A DNA stretch of 64,000 nt from an uncultured Erysipelotrichaceae bacterium (lineage in GTDB: Bacteria > Bacillota_I > Bacilli_A > Erysipelotrichales > Erysipelotrichaceae): the NCBI GenBank assembly GCA_900314905.1, contig OMXA01000009.1:1-64000 (forward strand), written 5' to 3'. This document shows positions 17,999-25,928 of this stretch, one piece after another. A program made the translations under genes and the position numbers. Within the stretch, counting starts at the first letter, position 1; each line of letters opens with the position of its first letter. The notes under the pieces are model-generated. The model saw only the letters and a list, made by a program, of their open reading frames with translations. It had not been told where the DNA came from and did no database searches.

Positions 17999-19348
17999 TC
18001 AGAGATAGATATACCCGATGACAGATCCTTTCCGCCAGGAGGCAAGCCATCCTTCCCGATAGCTGCCAAGATAGTTGCCTTCCTTGACGTAGACATTATC
18101 TCCATCCACGGCAGTCACATAGCCGACATGCCATCCCCATACGATGAGAGAATTCGCTCTTGGCGAAGAACCGGTGGAATATCCGCCAGAGGCTGCGTTG
18201 CCAAGCCATTGTCCTGCATTCCCCCACCTGGGCAGAGAGATGCCGGTCGCATCATGAACCAGCTGCCAGGCACTCCAGGTACAGTTGCTCCAGCCTCCGT
18301 AATACGGATTTCCTCCGGAATCACCAGAAGAAGGCGCCTGATTCGAGGAAGAACCGCCAGAGGAGGAACTGCCCGAAGAGGAACTGGAACCCGCATCGGA
18401 AGAAGTACTGCTGGAATCCTGAGAGCTGCTGCCGGAATCGGAAGCAGAGGAGCTGGAAGCGTTGTTTGCCTTGGAGGAGCTGATGCCATTCTGCACCGAA
18501 CTCTGGGCGGCCTGATTGGCACTCAGAGCAGCAGAAGCACTGTTCAGATCAGACTGAGCCGAGGAGAGCTGAGCCTGATAGGAAGCCTGGGCGGCATAAA
18601 GGGAACTGGATGCGGTAACCAGTTCTGCCTGCTGCTGGGCAAGCACGGACTTGCCGGATTGCAGGTCTGCCTGCAGCTGCTCCAGTTCCGCTTCCTGGTT
18701 CTGCAGGTCTGCTTCCATCTGATTCAGCTGATCCGTCTCATCCTGAAGCTGCTGAAGGGTATGGCTGTCATACTGGCTGATATCAGAGAGACCATTGGCA
18801 ATGGTGATCATCTCGCTGAATGACTTAGCGCCCAGCAGAACATCAAGGATCTGATTGGTACGCATGGTCTCCTGCTGCTTCGCCATGCGTTTCTTGACTT
18901 TTTCCTTCAGCGCAGCGATATCATCTGTCTTTTCCTGAATCTGAGCTTTGGTTTCGCTGATCTGCTGCGTGATGAGATCAGACTGCTGCTCTGCTTCTGA
19001 AATCTGATTATTCAGATCTTCGATGCTGGAATTGATTTCCGAAATCTGATAATTCAGATCCGTGATCTGTGACTGCACCGAAGAAAGCTGTGCAGAGGCT
19101 TCGTTTTTTCTGGACTGAGCATCTGAAATCTGCTGCTGGAGAGAAGAATTCTGTCCCTGGATGTACTGCAGATACGCAGAACATGCAGTCTGCTGATCCG
19201 AGGTAAGGCTGGTTCCGGAGCAGAGGCTGTTCCAGTAAGAGGTATCCGTATAAGGAGGATTCTCATCCTCTGCCTGCACTGGCAAGAGAGAGATGCATAG
19301 GCCCAGGACTAATGACGGGATCAGAATCGGTGTAATCGTCTTTTTCAT
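17999..19348 (-). CDS. Secreted PcsB-like peptidoglycan hydrolase (coiled coil + CHAP domain)
   Basis: 449 residues. A Sec signal peptide (about 1-26), a long heptad-rich coiled coil (about 50-290), a Ser/Gly-rich linker and a C-terminal CHAP amidase/endopeptidase domain with catalytic Cys in GGWSNCTWSAWQ and His in GWHVGYV. The layout is that of PcsB/CwlO-type hydrolases held inactive by a coiled coil and activated by FtsEX. It would cut peptidoglycan at division or elongation. Its promoter lies within the end of the upstream ABC exporter gene; the leader is only about five bases. Confidence 0.88.
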   Translation of the reverse strand: MKKTITPILIPSLVLGLCISLLPVQAEDENPPYTDTSYWNSLCSGTSLTSDQQTACSAYLQYIQGQNSSLQQQISDAQSRKNEASAQLSSVQSQITDLNYQISEINSSIEDLNNQISEAEQQSDLITQQISETKAQIQEKTDDIAALKEKVKKRMAKQQETMRTNQILDVLLGAKSFSEMITIANGLSDISQYDSHTLQQLQDETDQLNQMEADLQNQEAELEQLQADLQSGKSVLAQQQAELVTASSSLYAAQASYQAQLSSAQSDLNSASAALSANQAAQSSVQNGISSSKANNASSSSASDSGSSSQDSSSTSSDAGSSSSSGSSSSGGSSSNQAPSSGDSGGNPYYGGWSNCTWSAWQLVHDATGISLPRWGNAGQWLGNAASGGYSTGSSPRANSLIVWGWHVGYVTAVDGDNVYVKEGNYLGSYREGWLASWRKGSVIGYIYL

Positions 19349-19359
19349 GCGTATCTCTG

Positions 19360-19388
19360 ATTATACGTACTTCAGGAGAGATCCGCAA
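19360..19388 (-). promoter_or_regulatory. Promoter of the CHAP hydrolase gene, near-leaderless
   Basis: On the minus strand TTGCGG, a 17-base spacer and TATAAT put +1 near 19353, five bases from the ATG at 19348. No ribosome site fits in between. Confidence 0.6.
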
Positions 19389-21102
19389 ACTGATATTCAT
19401 ACAGCTGCCAGTACAGGCCATGCTTCGCCAGAAGCTCCTCGCTGGTGCCGCGCTCTTTGATCCCTTCGGAAGAAACCATGATGATCTCATCTGCCTTGCG
19501 GATTGTTGAAAGACGATGGGCAACGACGAGAACGGTTCTGCCCTTTGCCAGTTCATCGAGTGACTTCTGGATCTGCATTTCCGTTGCATTGTCAAGCGCA
19601 GAGGTTGCTTCATCCAGGATCAGGATCTGCGGATTCTTCAGGAATACCCGAGCAATCGAAATCCGCTGACGCTGGCCGCCGGACAGATGAACTCCGCGTT
19701 CGCCGACATTCGTTTCATAGCCATCCGGCATCGCCATGATGTCTTCATGTATTTCTGCTTTCCTTGCCGCTGCGATGACTTCCTCGTCCGTGGCATCCGG
19801 ATTGCCATAGGCAATATTCTCCCGGATCGTTCCATTGAACAGGAATACATCCTGGGCAACGATGCCGATATTGCGGCGGAGGGAGTTCCTGGTCATATGC
19901 CTGATATCAATCCCATCGATCCGGATTGTTCCGGAATCAATTTCATAGAACCTCGGAATCAGGTTGCAGATGGTTGTCTTCCCGCCGCCCGAAGGACCGG
20001 CTAAGCCGACCGTATGACCAGCCGGGATATGCAGATTCATATGGCTGATGACCTTCCTTCCCGAGGCTTCCTGGGTCTCGTAGTGGAACGACACATCTTC
20101 AAAAGAGATATCCCCCTTCAATCTTCCGACTTCAATCGCACCAGGATCATCTTTTTCCGAAGGAATATTCATGATCTCCTCAAACCGTTCATAGCCGGAA
20201 ATTCCGTCCGCAATCTGCTCATAGGTTTCTACCAGCTTCTTGATCGGCGTCAGGAACATCGAGATATACAGAAGATACGCAACAAAGTCGCCGGAATTGA
20301 TCGAGCCGGCAAAGAACATGCGGCCGCCGAAGATCACCACGACCACATACATCATGTCGGTAAAGAATGTCATGCCGGAATTGAACAGCGCAAGATACTT
20401 ATAGGAACGCTTTCTTGCTTCGACATAGCGCAGATTCGTCCGGTCGAACTTCTCCATCTCCCGCTCTGTCCCCGCATAGGCTTTCGTGACCCGGATGCCG
20501 GCAATGGAGGTCTCCGTCTCCCCGTTGATCTCCCCGATCTCCACCCGGTTCTGCCGGAAAGCTGCCATCTGGCCTTTCCGGATCAGGATCACGAAGAGAA
20601 CTGCCACCGGCAGGAATGCATACACGATCAGCGTGAGCCGCCCATTGATCCGCCCGAGCATGACTGCAGACACCGTCAGCATAACCGCCGAGGTGAAGAT
20701 ATTTTCCGGTCCATGATGAGCCATCTCGGAGATTTCCTGCAGATCATTGGTAATGCGGGACATGATCGAGCCCGTCTTGTTTTCATCGAAAAACGAGACG
20801 GGAAGTGTTTCGATGTGCTGAAAGAGATCCCGCCGCATGTCTGCCTGCAGGCGCACGCCCATGATATGTCCCCAGTAATTGATGACCAGATTCAGCACAA
20901 GCTTGAGCAGATAGATGCCTAGCAGTGCAAAACTCCAGCGGACCATCATGTTCCAGTTCCGGTCAGGAACATACTGATTGATCATATTGCGGACGATCAG
21001 CGGCATGAATTCATCCGCAAGGCCCACGAGAAATGCGCAGGCAAGATCGAGGAAAAACAGCCTCCGGTGCGGCTTGAAATACGCAGCGAATCGTTTCAGC
21101 AT
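19372..21102 (-). CDS. ABC exporter (fused permease and ATPase half-transporter)
   Basis: 576 residues: six membrane helices (about 15-310) and an ATPase domain with Walker A GPSGGGKTT, signature LSGGQRQRISIAR, Walker B ILILDEATSALD and the switch His VAHRLST. This is the MsbA/LmrA/BmrA type that exports lipids, drugs or peptides as a homodimer. No partner half-transporter is adjacent. The start at 21102 has a G-rich site (GGGGGG) eleven bases upstream. Confidence 0.9.
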   Translation of the reverse strand: MLKRFAAYFKPHRRLFFLDLACAFLVGLADEFMPLIVRNMINQYVPDRNWNMMVRWSFALLGIYLLKLVLNLVINYWGHIMGVRLQADMRRDLFQHIETLPVSFFDENKTGSIMSRITNDLQEISEMAHHGPENIFTSAVMLTVSAVMLGRINGRLTLIVYAFLPVAVLFVILIRKGQMAAFRQNRVEIGEINGETETSIAGIRVTKAYAGTEREMEKFDRTNLRYVEARKRSYKYLALFNSGMTFFTDMMYVVVVIFGGRMFFAGSINSGDFVAYLLYISMFLTPIKKLVETYEQIADGISGYERFEEIMNIPSEKDDPGAIEVGRLKGDISFEDVSFHYETQEASGRKVISHMNLHIPAGHTVGLAGPSGGGKTTICNLIPRFYEIDSGTIRIDGIDIRHMTRNSLRRNIGIVAQDVFLFNGTIRENIAYGNPDATDEEVIAAARKAEIHEDIMAMPDGYETNVGERGVHLSGGQRQRISIARVFLKNPQILILDEATSALDNATEMQIQKSLDELAKGRTVLVVAHRLSTIRKADEIIMVSSEGIKERGTSEELLAKHGLYWQLYEYQFADLS

Positions 21103-21155
21103 AGCTTTCTGTCCCCCCTGGTATTGGAGAAAATTATACGCTGAAATCTCTCTGC

Positions 21156-21183
21156 TTGCATGCGATGTCTGCTCGGGTACAAT
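21156..21183 (+). promoter_or_regulatory. Promoter of the second HipA-like gene, near-leaderless
   Basis: TTGCAT (21156-21161), a 16-base spacer and TACAAT (21178-21183) put +1 at 21190 or so, zero to three bases before the ATG at 21193. Confidence 0.5.
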
Positions 21184-21192
21184 AGTTCTGCG

Positions 21193-22383
21193 ATGAATAT
21201 ATTCCTGATGCACAAAGACATCCCGGTTCTGAAAGCGGATTATGATCCAAAGTCCCACCTGTTTCTGAAGGTCGGGGAAATCCTGAATCCGGGGCATATC
21301 CCGCCTGGCGCCGGGACGAAAGTATCGCTTCTTTCCCTGAAGCAGCTGAATATCTGGTATCTGCGCCGCGGCATACCGACTTATCGGGTCGGCCTGGATC
21401 ATATGAAGACCGTCATCGGATTTGCTCATCCGAGAGATCTTCTGAATGCGGACCATGCATTATCTCTATCGGATGCCTACTGGGTGAAGCCAGAGGAGTC
21501 TTCCCTGCGCTGGAAGGAGGTATCGTATTTCCGCCATCCGTTTATCGAGGAAGGATTCCGTTCGGTTTCGTTTTCCCGCAAGAAGATTTCCTGGAAAAAG
21601 GAGTATGAACGGTGTCCTGGCAATACGCTGAATGGCTATCACCGCAAAGCCTGGGTACAGCGGAATCAGAATCTCGTGCTGATCAAGGGAGGATCTGCCG
21701 CCTTTCAGGAAGAACCGGTGAATGAATGGCTTGCCAGCCTGATCGGGAAGCGATTAGGCATGGAGGTCTGCAGCTATGATGTGGAAGTCTTTGAGAATCA
21801 GCTGGTCTCTTCCTGCCCCTGCATGACGGATGAGAAACATGAGATGATCGGTGCCTGGGATATTCTGAAATCAAAGCCCATCCCGGCTGGAATGTCATGG
21901 CATCGGGGCTATGTGTGCATGCTGGAGAAAGCAGGAATCCGAAATGCATCAAAGTGCATCGATGACATGATCGTCCTGGATTATCTGATGCTGAACAGCG
22001 ATCGTCATCTGAATAATTTCGGGGTCCTGAGAAATCCGGATACGCTTGTTCTGGAGCGCTGCATTCCGATCTTCGATACCGGCAGCGGCCTGGGCTGCTT
22101 TTCTCAGGACGAAGCGCTTTATGAAGAGGGTCTGGCAAGCAATGCTAAGTTCTTCGAGACGACCAGGATGACGCATGAGGCCCTGATCAGCCGCTGCCGG
22201 AATCTCTTAGTTTATGATTTTTCCATGCTGGAAGATGTTCCGGATCTTTATGCAAGAAAGCTTTCTTCCTGTCAGGCAGTGTCCGGAATCAGCAATTTCC
22301 GGATCAGTGAGCTGAAGAGGCTGCTTGCCCATCAGATCGAAGCAATCCGGATGCTTCAGAACCGGTTCCCTTTTGAGTTATAA
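21193..22383 (+). CDS. HipA-fold kinase-like protein (paralogue 2)
   Basis: 396 residues, a paralogue of the gene at 8141 over its whole length: LMHKDIPVL at the N-terminus, GNTLNGYHRKAWVQR, LVLIKGGSA, EEPVNEWLA, catalytic loop LLNSDRHLNNFGVL in near-identical form (here MLNSDRHLNNF), and PIFDTGSGLGC. The start at 21193 is chosen by alignment with paralogue 1 (M-x4-MHKDI); an upstream in-frame ATG lies inside the promoter. No HipB-like gene is adjacent. Kinase activity is plausible but the target is unknown. Confidence 0.75.
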   Translation: MNIFLMHKDIPVLKADYDPKSHLFLKVGEILNPGHIPPGAGTKVSLLSLKQLNIWYLRRGIPTYRVGLDHMKTVIGFAHPRDLLNADHALSLSDAYWVKPEESSLRWKEVSYFRHPFIEEGFRSVSFSRKKISWKKEYERCPGNTLNGYHRKAWVQRNQNLVLIKGGSAAFQEEPVNEWLASLIGKRLGMEVCSYDVEVFENQLVSSCPCMTDEKHEMIGAWDILKSKPIPAGMSWHRGYVCMLEKAGIRNASKCIDDMIVLDYLMLNSDRHLNNFGVLRNPDTLVLERCIPIFDTGSGLGCFSQDEALYEEGLASNAKFFETTRMTHEALISRCRNLLVYDFSMLEDVPDLYARKLSSCQAVSGISNFRISELKRLLAHQIEAIRMLQNRFPFEL

Positions 22384-22404
22384 TGAGATCAATCGGAGGA
22401 ACTT

Positions 22405-23028
22405 ATGAAAACTCTGCTTGTCCTGATTGTAAGCTATCTTTTCGGCTCAGTTCCATGGGGTCTTGTCATCGGAAAAGTCTTCTATCATAAAGATATCCGG
22501 AATTACGGTTCGGGAAATCTCGGCGCAACCAATGCCGGAAGGATTCTCGGAAAGCCGGCTGCGATCAGCGTCACGCTGCTGGATGCCTTCAAGGCATTCT
22601 TCTCGATGATGCTGGCATCCTATGCAGCTCCCGAAGCAATTCCTTACGCGGGCCTGGCCTGCTGCGTAGGTCATTGCTTTCCGATCTTCGCGCAGTTCCG
22701 GGGCGGGAAAGCGGTTGCGACGAGCTTCGGATATCTGCTTGGAATCTGCGTATTCATGACGCATCAGTACTTCTGGCAATTCTTCTTTCCGATTCTCTGC
22801 TTTTTCGCGATCCTGTGGATCTGCAGAATGGTTTCTCTCTCCTCGATTCTGTCCCTGCTGGTTGCAGTGATTGTCAGCTTTGTGCTGAAGAATCCGGTGA
22901 ATGTGTCGATCTGCCTGCTTGCCCTCTGGTGCTTCGTCACCTACCGGCATAAGGCGAATATTCAGCGGATCCGCAGCGGCACGGAATCGCATATCAAATG
23001 GATGGGAGAACGGCATGGGAAGAATTGA
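22405..23028 (+). CDS. plsY: Acyl-phosphate:glycerol-3-phosphate acyltransferase PlsY
   Basis: 207 residues, about five to six membrane helices. The three PlsY motifs are present: GSVPWGLVIG, GSGNLGATNAGRILG (substrate loop) and GHCFPIFAQFRGGKAVAT. It acylates glycerol-3-phosphate at position 1 in phospholipid synthesis. Ribosome site CGGAGG. A TATAAT box overlaps the stop codon of the preceding gene. The 3' end overlaps the next gene by 14 bases. Confidence 0.95.
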   Translation: MKTLLVLIVSYLFGSVPWGLVIGKVFYHKDIRNYGSGNLGATNAGRILGKPAAISVTLLDAFKAFFSMMLASYAAPEAIPYAGLACCVGHCFPIFAQFRGGKAVATSFGYLLGICVFMTHQYFWQFFFPILCFFAILWICRMVSLSSILSLLVAVIVSFVLKNPVNVSICLLALWCFVTYRHKANIQRIRSGTESHIKWMGERHGKN

Positions 23029-23794
23029 GGAGTTTGAGCTTCCGATTGATCCCCTGGGCCAGAGTCCGAGAAAAATCTGGGCTTATCTGCCGGACGGCTA
23101 TGAGGAAAGCCGGAAGCGTTATCCGGTCCTGTACATGTTTGACGGGCATAATCTGTTCGATGATTCCCTGGCCACGTATGGAAAAAGCTGGGGCATCCGC
23201 GACTATCTTGATCATACCCGCCTGCCGCTGGTCGTGATCGGGCAGGATTGCAATCATACCGGAAATGCCAGACTGGAGGAATACAGCCCGTTTCAGCCGG
23301 ATTCTCACAGCTGGATCGGCAATCTCAATGCGAAGGGAGAACTCACCGGAGAATGGTTTGCAAATACCCTGAAACCTGCCTGTGAGAAAAGATACCGGAT
23401 TTCAAAAAACCGCAAACAGATTGGCATTGCCGGATCCTCGATGGGCGGTCTGATGTCGATGTATATGATCGCAAAGTACAATGACCTCTATTCCAAGGCT
23501 GCCTGTGTCAGCTCGACGATGGATATCTACGTGAATCAGATCACGGAGCTGATCAGCAGTTCCAGCTTCTCGCATGACACGAGAATCTATCTGGACTTCG
23601 GTTCCAATGAAGTCAAGGCAAAGAAGACGTTTGCCCGCTGCATGGATTATCTCCTGGAGATCAATCATGCCTACACGGAGCAGGGCTGCCATACCTTTCC
23701 GAATGTCGTTGTGGGCGGCACGCACAGCGAAGCTTCCTGGGAAACCATCGTTCCCCTGTTTCTGGAATTCCTGTATCCGGAGCTATACCGGTAA
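23015..23794 (+). CDS. Alpha/beta-hydrolase esterase (esterase D-like)
   Basis: 259 residues of the putative esterase family (enterochelin-esterase / esterase D fold). YPVLYMFDGHNLFDD near the N-terminus, the nucleophile elbow GIAGSSMGGLMS (catalytic Ser), and a late His in VVGGTHSEASWE. It has no signal peptide. The start at 23015 lies inside plsY, with GGGAG six bases before it, so its translation is coupled to PlsY. Confidence 0.8.
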   Translation: MGRIEEFELPIDPLGQSPRKIWAYLPDGYEESRKRYPVLYMFDGHNLFDDSLATYGKSWGIRDYLDHTRLPLVVIGQDCNHTGNARLEEYSPFQPDSHSWIGNLNAKGELTGEWFANTLKPACEKRYRISKNRKQIGIAGSSMGGLMSMYMIAKYNDLYSKAACVSSTMDIYVNQITELISSSSFSHDTRIYLDFGSNEVKAKKTFARCMDYLLEINHAYTEQGCHTFPNVVVGGTHSEASWETIVPLFLEFLYPELYR

Positions 23795-23820
23795 GAGCGG
23801 CGATTTCGCTGCTCTTTTTC
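23794..23820 (+). terminator. Terminator of the plsY-esterase unit
   Basis: AGAGCGGCGA / TCGCTGCTCT stem (one G-U pair) that begins at the stop codon, followed by TTTTTC. Confidence 0.75.
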
Positions 23821-23868
23821 ATTGATGAAAAAACAGTCCGGCATCTGCCAGACTGCATCCGCATCGAT

Positions 23869-24285
23869 TCAGAATTCCGCTGCCTCTGCCGGCAGGATCT
23901 GTTCCAGTACTTCTCTGGTCACCATCGGCACTTCCAGGCCGAAGCCGTAATCGATAGCTAATCCAGCACAATGCTCAGTTCCATAAACCGTTGCGATCAT
24001 ATCCCGGATTCCCACCAGCATCGGATGCTGGTTCTCCCCATGATTGGAAGCCTCACGGGAAGAAAAAATCATCATATAGAACTGCCCGTCGTCGCCTTCC
24101 ATGCCAGAGGGATCCACATGATCCGGATCGCCTGGAATCGGATTCCCATTGATCCAGACTTCTGCATCATGTCGCACGCAATCCTCAACTGCATCGAGAA
24201 TTGCATAGTAGGCTTCATCGGTTCCTTTTTCCCGGTATTGTTCTACCGCCTTCTGCAGACGGATATTCTCTCCCGCTTCACTCAT
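23869..24285 (-). CDS. Conserved hypothetical protein, distantly SseB-like
   Basis: 138 residues, acidic, cytoplasmic. The first 40 residues are helical; the rest (QFYMMIFSSREASNH, GLAIDYGFGLEVPMVTREVLEQIL) has the strand-helix pattern and the late GL.I....VPM..E.L motif seen in SseB-type N-terminal domains. The match is too weak to name a function. Ribosome site CAGGAG. It stands alone between the esterase and the IS element. Confidence 0.5.
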   Translation of the reverse strand: MSEAGENIRLQKAVEQYREKGTDEAYYAILDAVEDCVRHDAEVWINGNPIPGDPDHVDPSGMEGDDGQFYMMIFSSREASNHGENQHPMLVGIRDMIATVYGTEHCAGLAIDYGFGLEVPMVTREVLEQILPAEAAEF

Positions 24286-24510
24286 CGTTGTGTACTCCTG
24301 ATTTCTGCTTCCATCTTACCCGAAATTACGCCATTTGTCTTCCGATCGTGCCTGCTGCAGCAAGGAAGCTGCGATACGAGCCAGAACTTTCCCGCTCCAG
24401 GTTCTTCCGGAAGTCTTTCCCCGATTCTGAAAAAGCCAGGTCCTATCCGATCTTCTTCTCTGCATGCATGCGAACGATCAGCTCTTTCTGCAGATCAGAT
24501 TCCTGCTAGA

Positions 24511-24600
24511 TTGACACTCCCACGGTTAAAGCACGTGGGATTCCTGAGAAGTTTGATCGCTTATGCGATCCTTATTCTCAATGGGCTTGCCAATAGCCCT
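24511..24600 (-). ncRNA. Putative omega RNA (TnpB guide RNA) scaffold 3' part
   Basis: In tnpB-bearing elements the guide RNA scaffold overlaps the 3' end of tnpB and the right end, with the guide read from flanking DNA. Here the conserved hairpin at 24519-24539 would be the last scaffold stem, and the guide would start at 24510 and run leftward (TCTAGCAGGAATCTGATCTG). The 5' boundary is not visible. Confidence 0.4.
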
Positions 24601-25820
24601 CTACACAGTCCCTCAATGCTGAGGTTCTGCTTACCTTTCTTCGCAATGTTGCACGCTCCGTTGATATCCGCATTGATGAGCGTGTTTTCTTTTGTGCGAT
24701 ACAGTCCTCGCCTGACACGCTTGCCTGAGAATGCGCCGGCATACGGATTCTTTGCATCGAATACAGGAATATCATCGCCATCCAGGAACGATGCCTTTGA
24801 TGTATACGATTCTTCCGTTTCAATGTATGCAATGCCATATCGCTCGCAAAGACACTTCAGATACGTACGAAGCTGATCAAACGGGATCTGAACGAACTTC
24901 TGATTGCTCGATTTTCCCATATTGACAGACTGCTTCTGGTCAACGTTGTGTCCTACGATGAGTGTTCCGATATCATTTTCAATGCAGAAGTCAACGATAT
25001 AGCGTGCCGCCTTATGCATGTAATCCGTCACCTGCCGGTTCCGCTTGTCTGTGATACGGCTCATACATGCTGTAAAGCCTTTAATGCGCTGATGGTCTTT
25101 GATTGAGGCGTAGTGTGCAAGCTGCTTGTTGTACCACTGGTTGATTGATTTGAGTTTACGCCCGTCCACAATGAACGGCGTCCCAGTCGTTGTTACACAC
25201 GACGCAAGATTATCCAGACCAACATCAATTGCTAATGCATTGTCGGTATTCAGATTCTGCGGCTCTGCTTCCTGTTCGTAGCAATACTGAATTTTCAGTA
25301 CCTTGCCGTTGAGTACAGGGAGTATTTTAATCTCACAGATCTTTTTGTCTGCAATACGTTCCGGAACAGGAATACGAATTGCGTCAAGATCAGCGTGCTG
25401 CTTTGCAAACGCCCGGCTCATCGGAATGATCAGATATCCGTTCCTGATATTGATTGCATTTGTTGACAGCACAAGCAGATATTTTCCGCCTTTGGCACGA
25501 TAGTGCGGAATATGCACTTGTTTGTCGTATACGCCAGACTTCTTTTTAGAGATCAGCGCAAAGAAAGACTTGAAGCTGCGATCACAGATCCGCAGAATCT
25601 GCTGGGAAATGCCAGCCTGCAGCAGCTTGTAATTCTCATTGCCTTTGCAGAGATGGTAGTTCTCTTCATACCTCAGATACTGATGCGTCGCAAAGAAATG
25701 CTGGCGGATCTGATACAGCCCGACGTTATACAGATTGTTGGCGTATGCACACATCTCCAGAATTGCTTCATACTGATTCTTCGGCAGATGCCGAATGTAG
25801 TTTGTCTGCGTCAGATACAT
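24561..25820 (-). CDS. tnpB: TnpB / IS605 OrfB RNA-guided nuclease-like protein
   Basis: 419 residues. RuvC-like catalytic blocks: ALAIDVGLDNLASC (first Asp, about 197), IAYIETEESYTSKASF (Glu, about 320) and LINADINGACNIAKK (last Asp, about 385). The zinc-ribbon cysteines usual between the last two blocks are absent; instead the segment reads FSGKRVRRGLYRT, a known cysteine-less variant. The gene looks intact, with an AGGAGG site before the ATG at 25820. TnpB proteins cut DNA matching the omega-RNA guide and help retain the element. Confidence 0.88.
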   Translation of the reverse strand: MYLTQTNYIRHLPKNQYEAILEMCAYANNLYNVGLYQIRQHFFATHQYLRYEENYHLCKGNENYKLLQAGISQQILRICDRSFKSFFALISKKKSGVYDKQVHIPHYRAKGGKYLLVLSTNAINIRNGYLIIPMSRAFAKQHADLDAIRIPVPERIADKKICEIKILPVLNGKVLKIQYCYEQEAEPQNLNTDNALAIDVGLDNLASCVTTTGTPFIVDGRKLKSINQWYNKQLAHYASIKDHQRIKGFTACMSRITDKRNRQVTDYMHKAARYIVDFCIENDIGTLIVGHNVDQKQSVNMGKSSNQKFVQIPFDQLRTYLKCLCERYGIAYIETEESYTSKASFLDGDDIPVFDAKNPYAGAFSGKRVRRGLYRTKENTLINADINGACNIAKKGKQNLSIEGLCRGLLASPLRIRIA

Positions 25821-25928
25821 GTATTAACCTCCTCACTACTTAAATGATATAGTGGAGGCGGCCTGTCATCCCATGGCTGAAGCTCATGGGTTTTCTCGGC
25901 CGCGTCGTATAATTCCGAGGAGGCGGGA

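Larger units (their letters stand above)
24511..25908 (-). mobile_element. IS200/IS605-type element carrying only tnpB (IS1341-like)
   Basis: The 1.4-kb unit has subterminal hairpins typical of this group: right end CCCACG / CGTGGG (24519-24539) and left end CCCATG / CATGGG (25870-25890). The right tip reads TCAA on the tnpB strand, as in IS608. The left flank is ATAA (TTAT on the tnpB strand), a plausible target/TAM. There is no tnpA. No target duplication is expected in this family. The exact tips are inferred. Confidence 0.75.

Noticed and set aside
20014..20922. Open frame of 302 codons on the plus strand
   Set aside because: Antisense to the ABC exporter; composition (His, Arg, Gln-rich) is that of a shadow frame.
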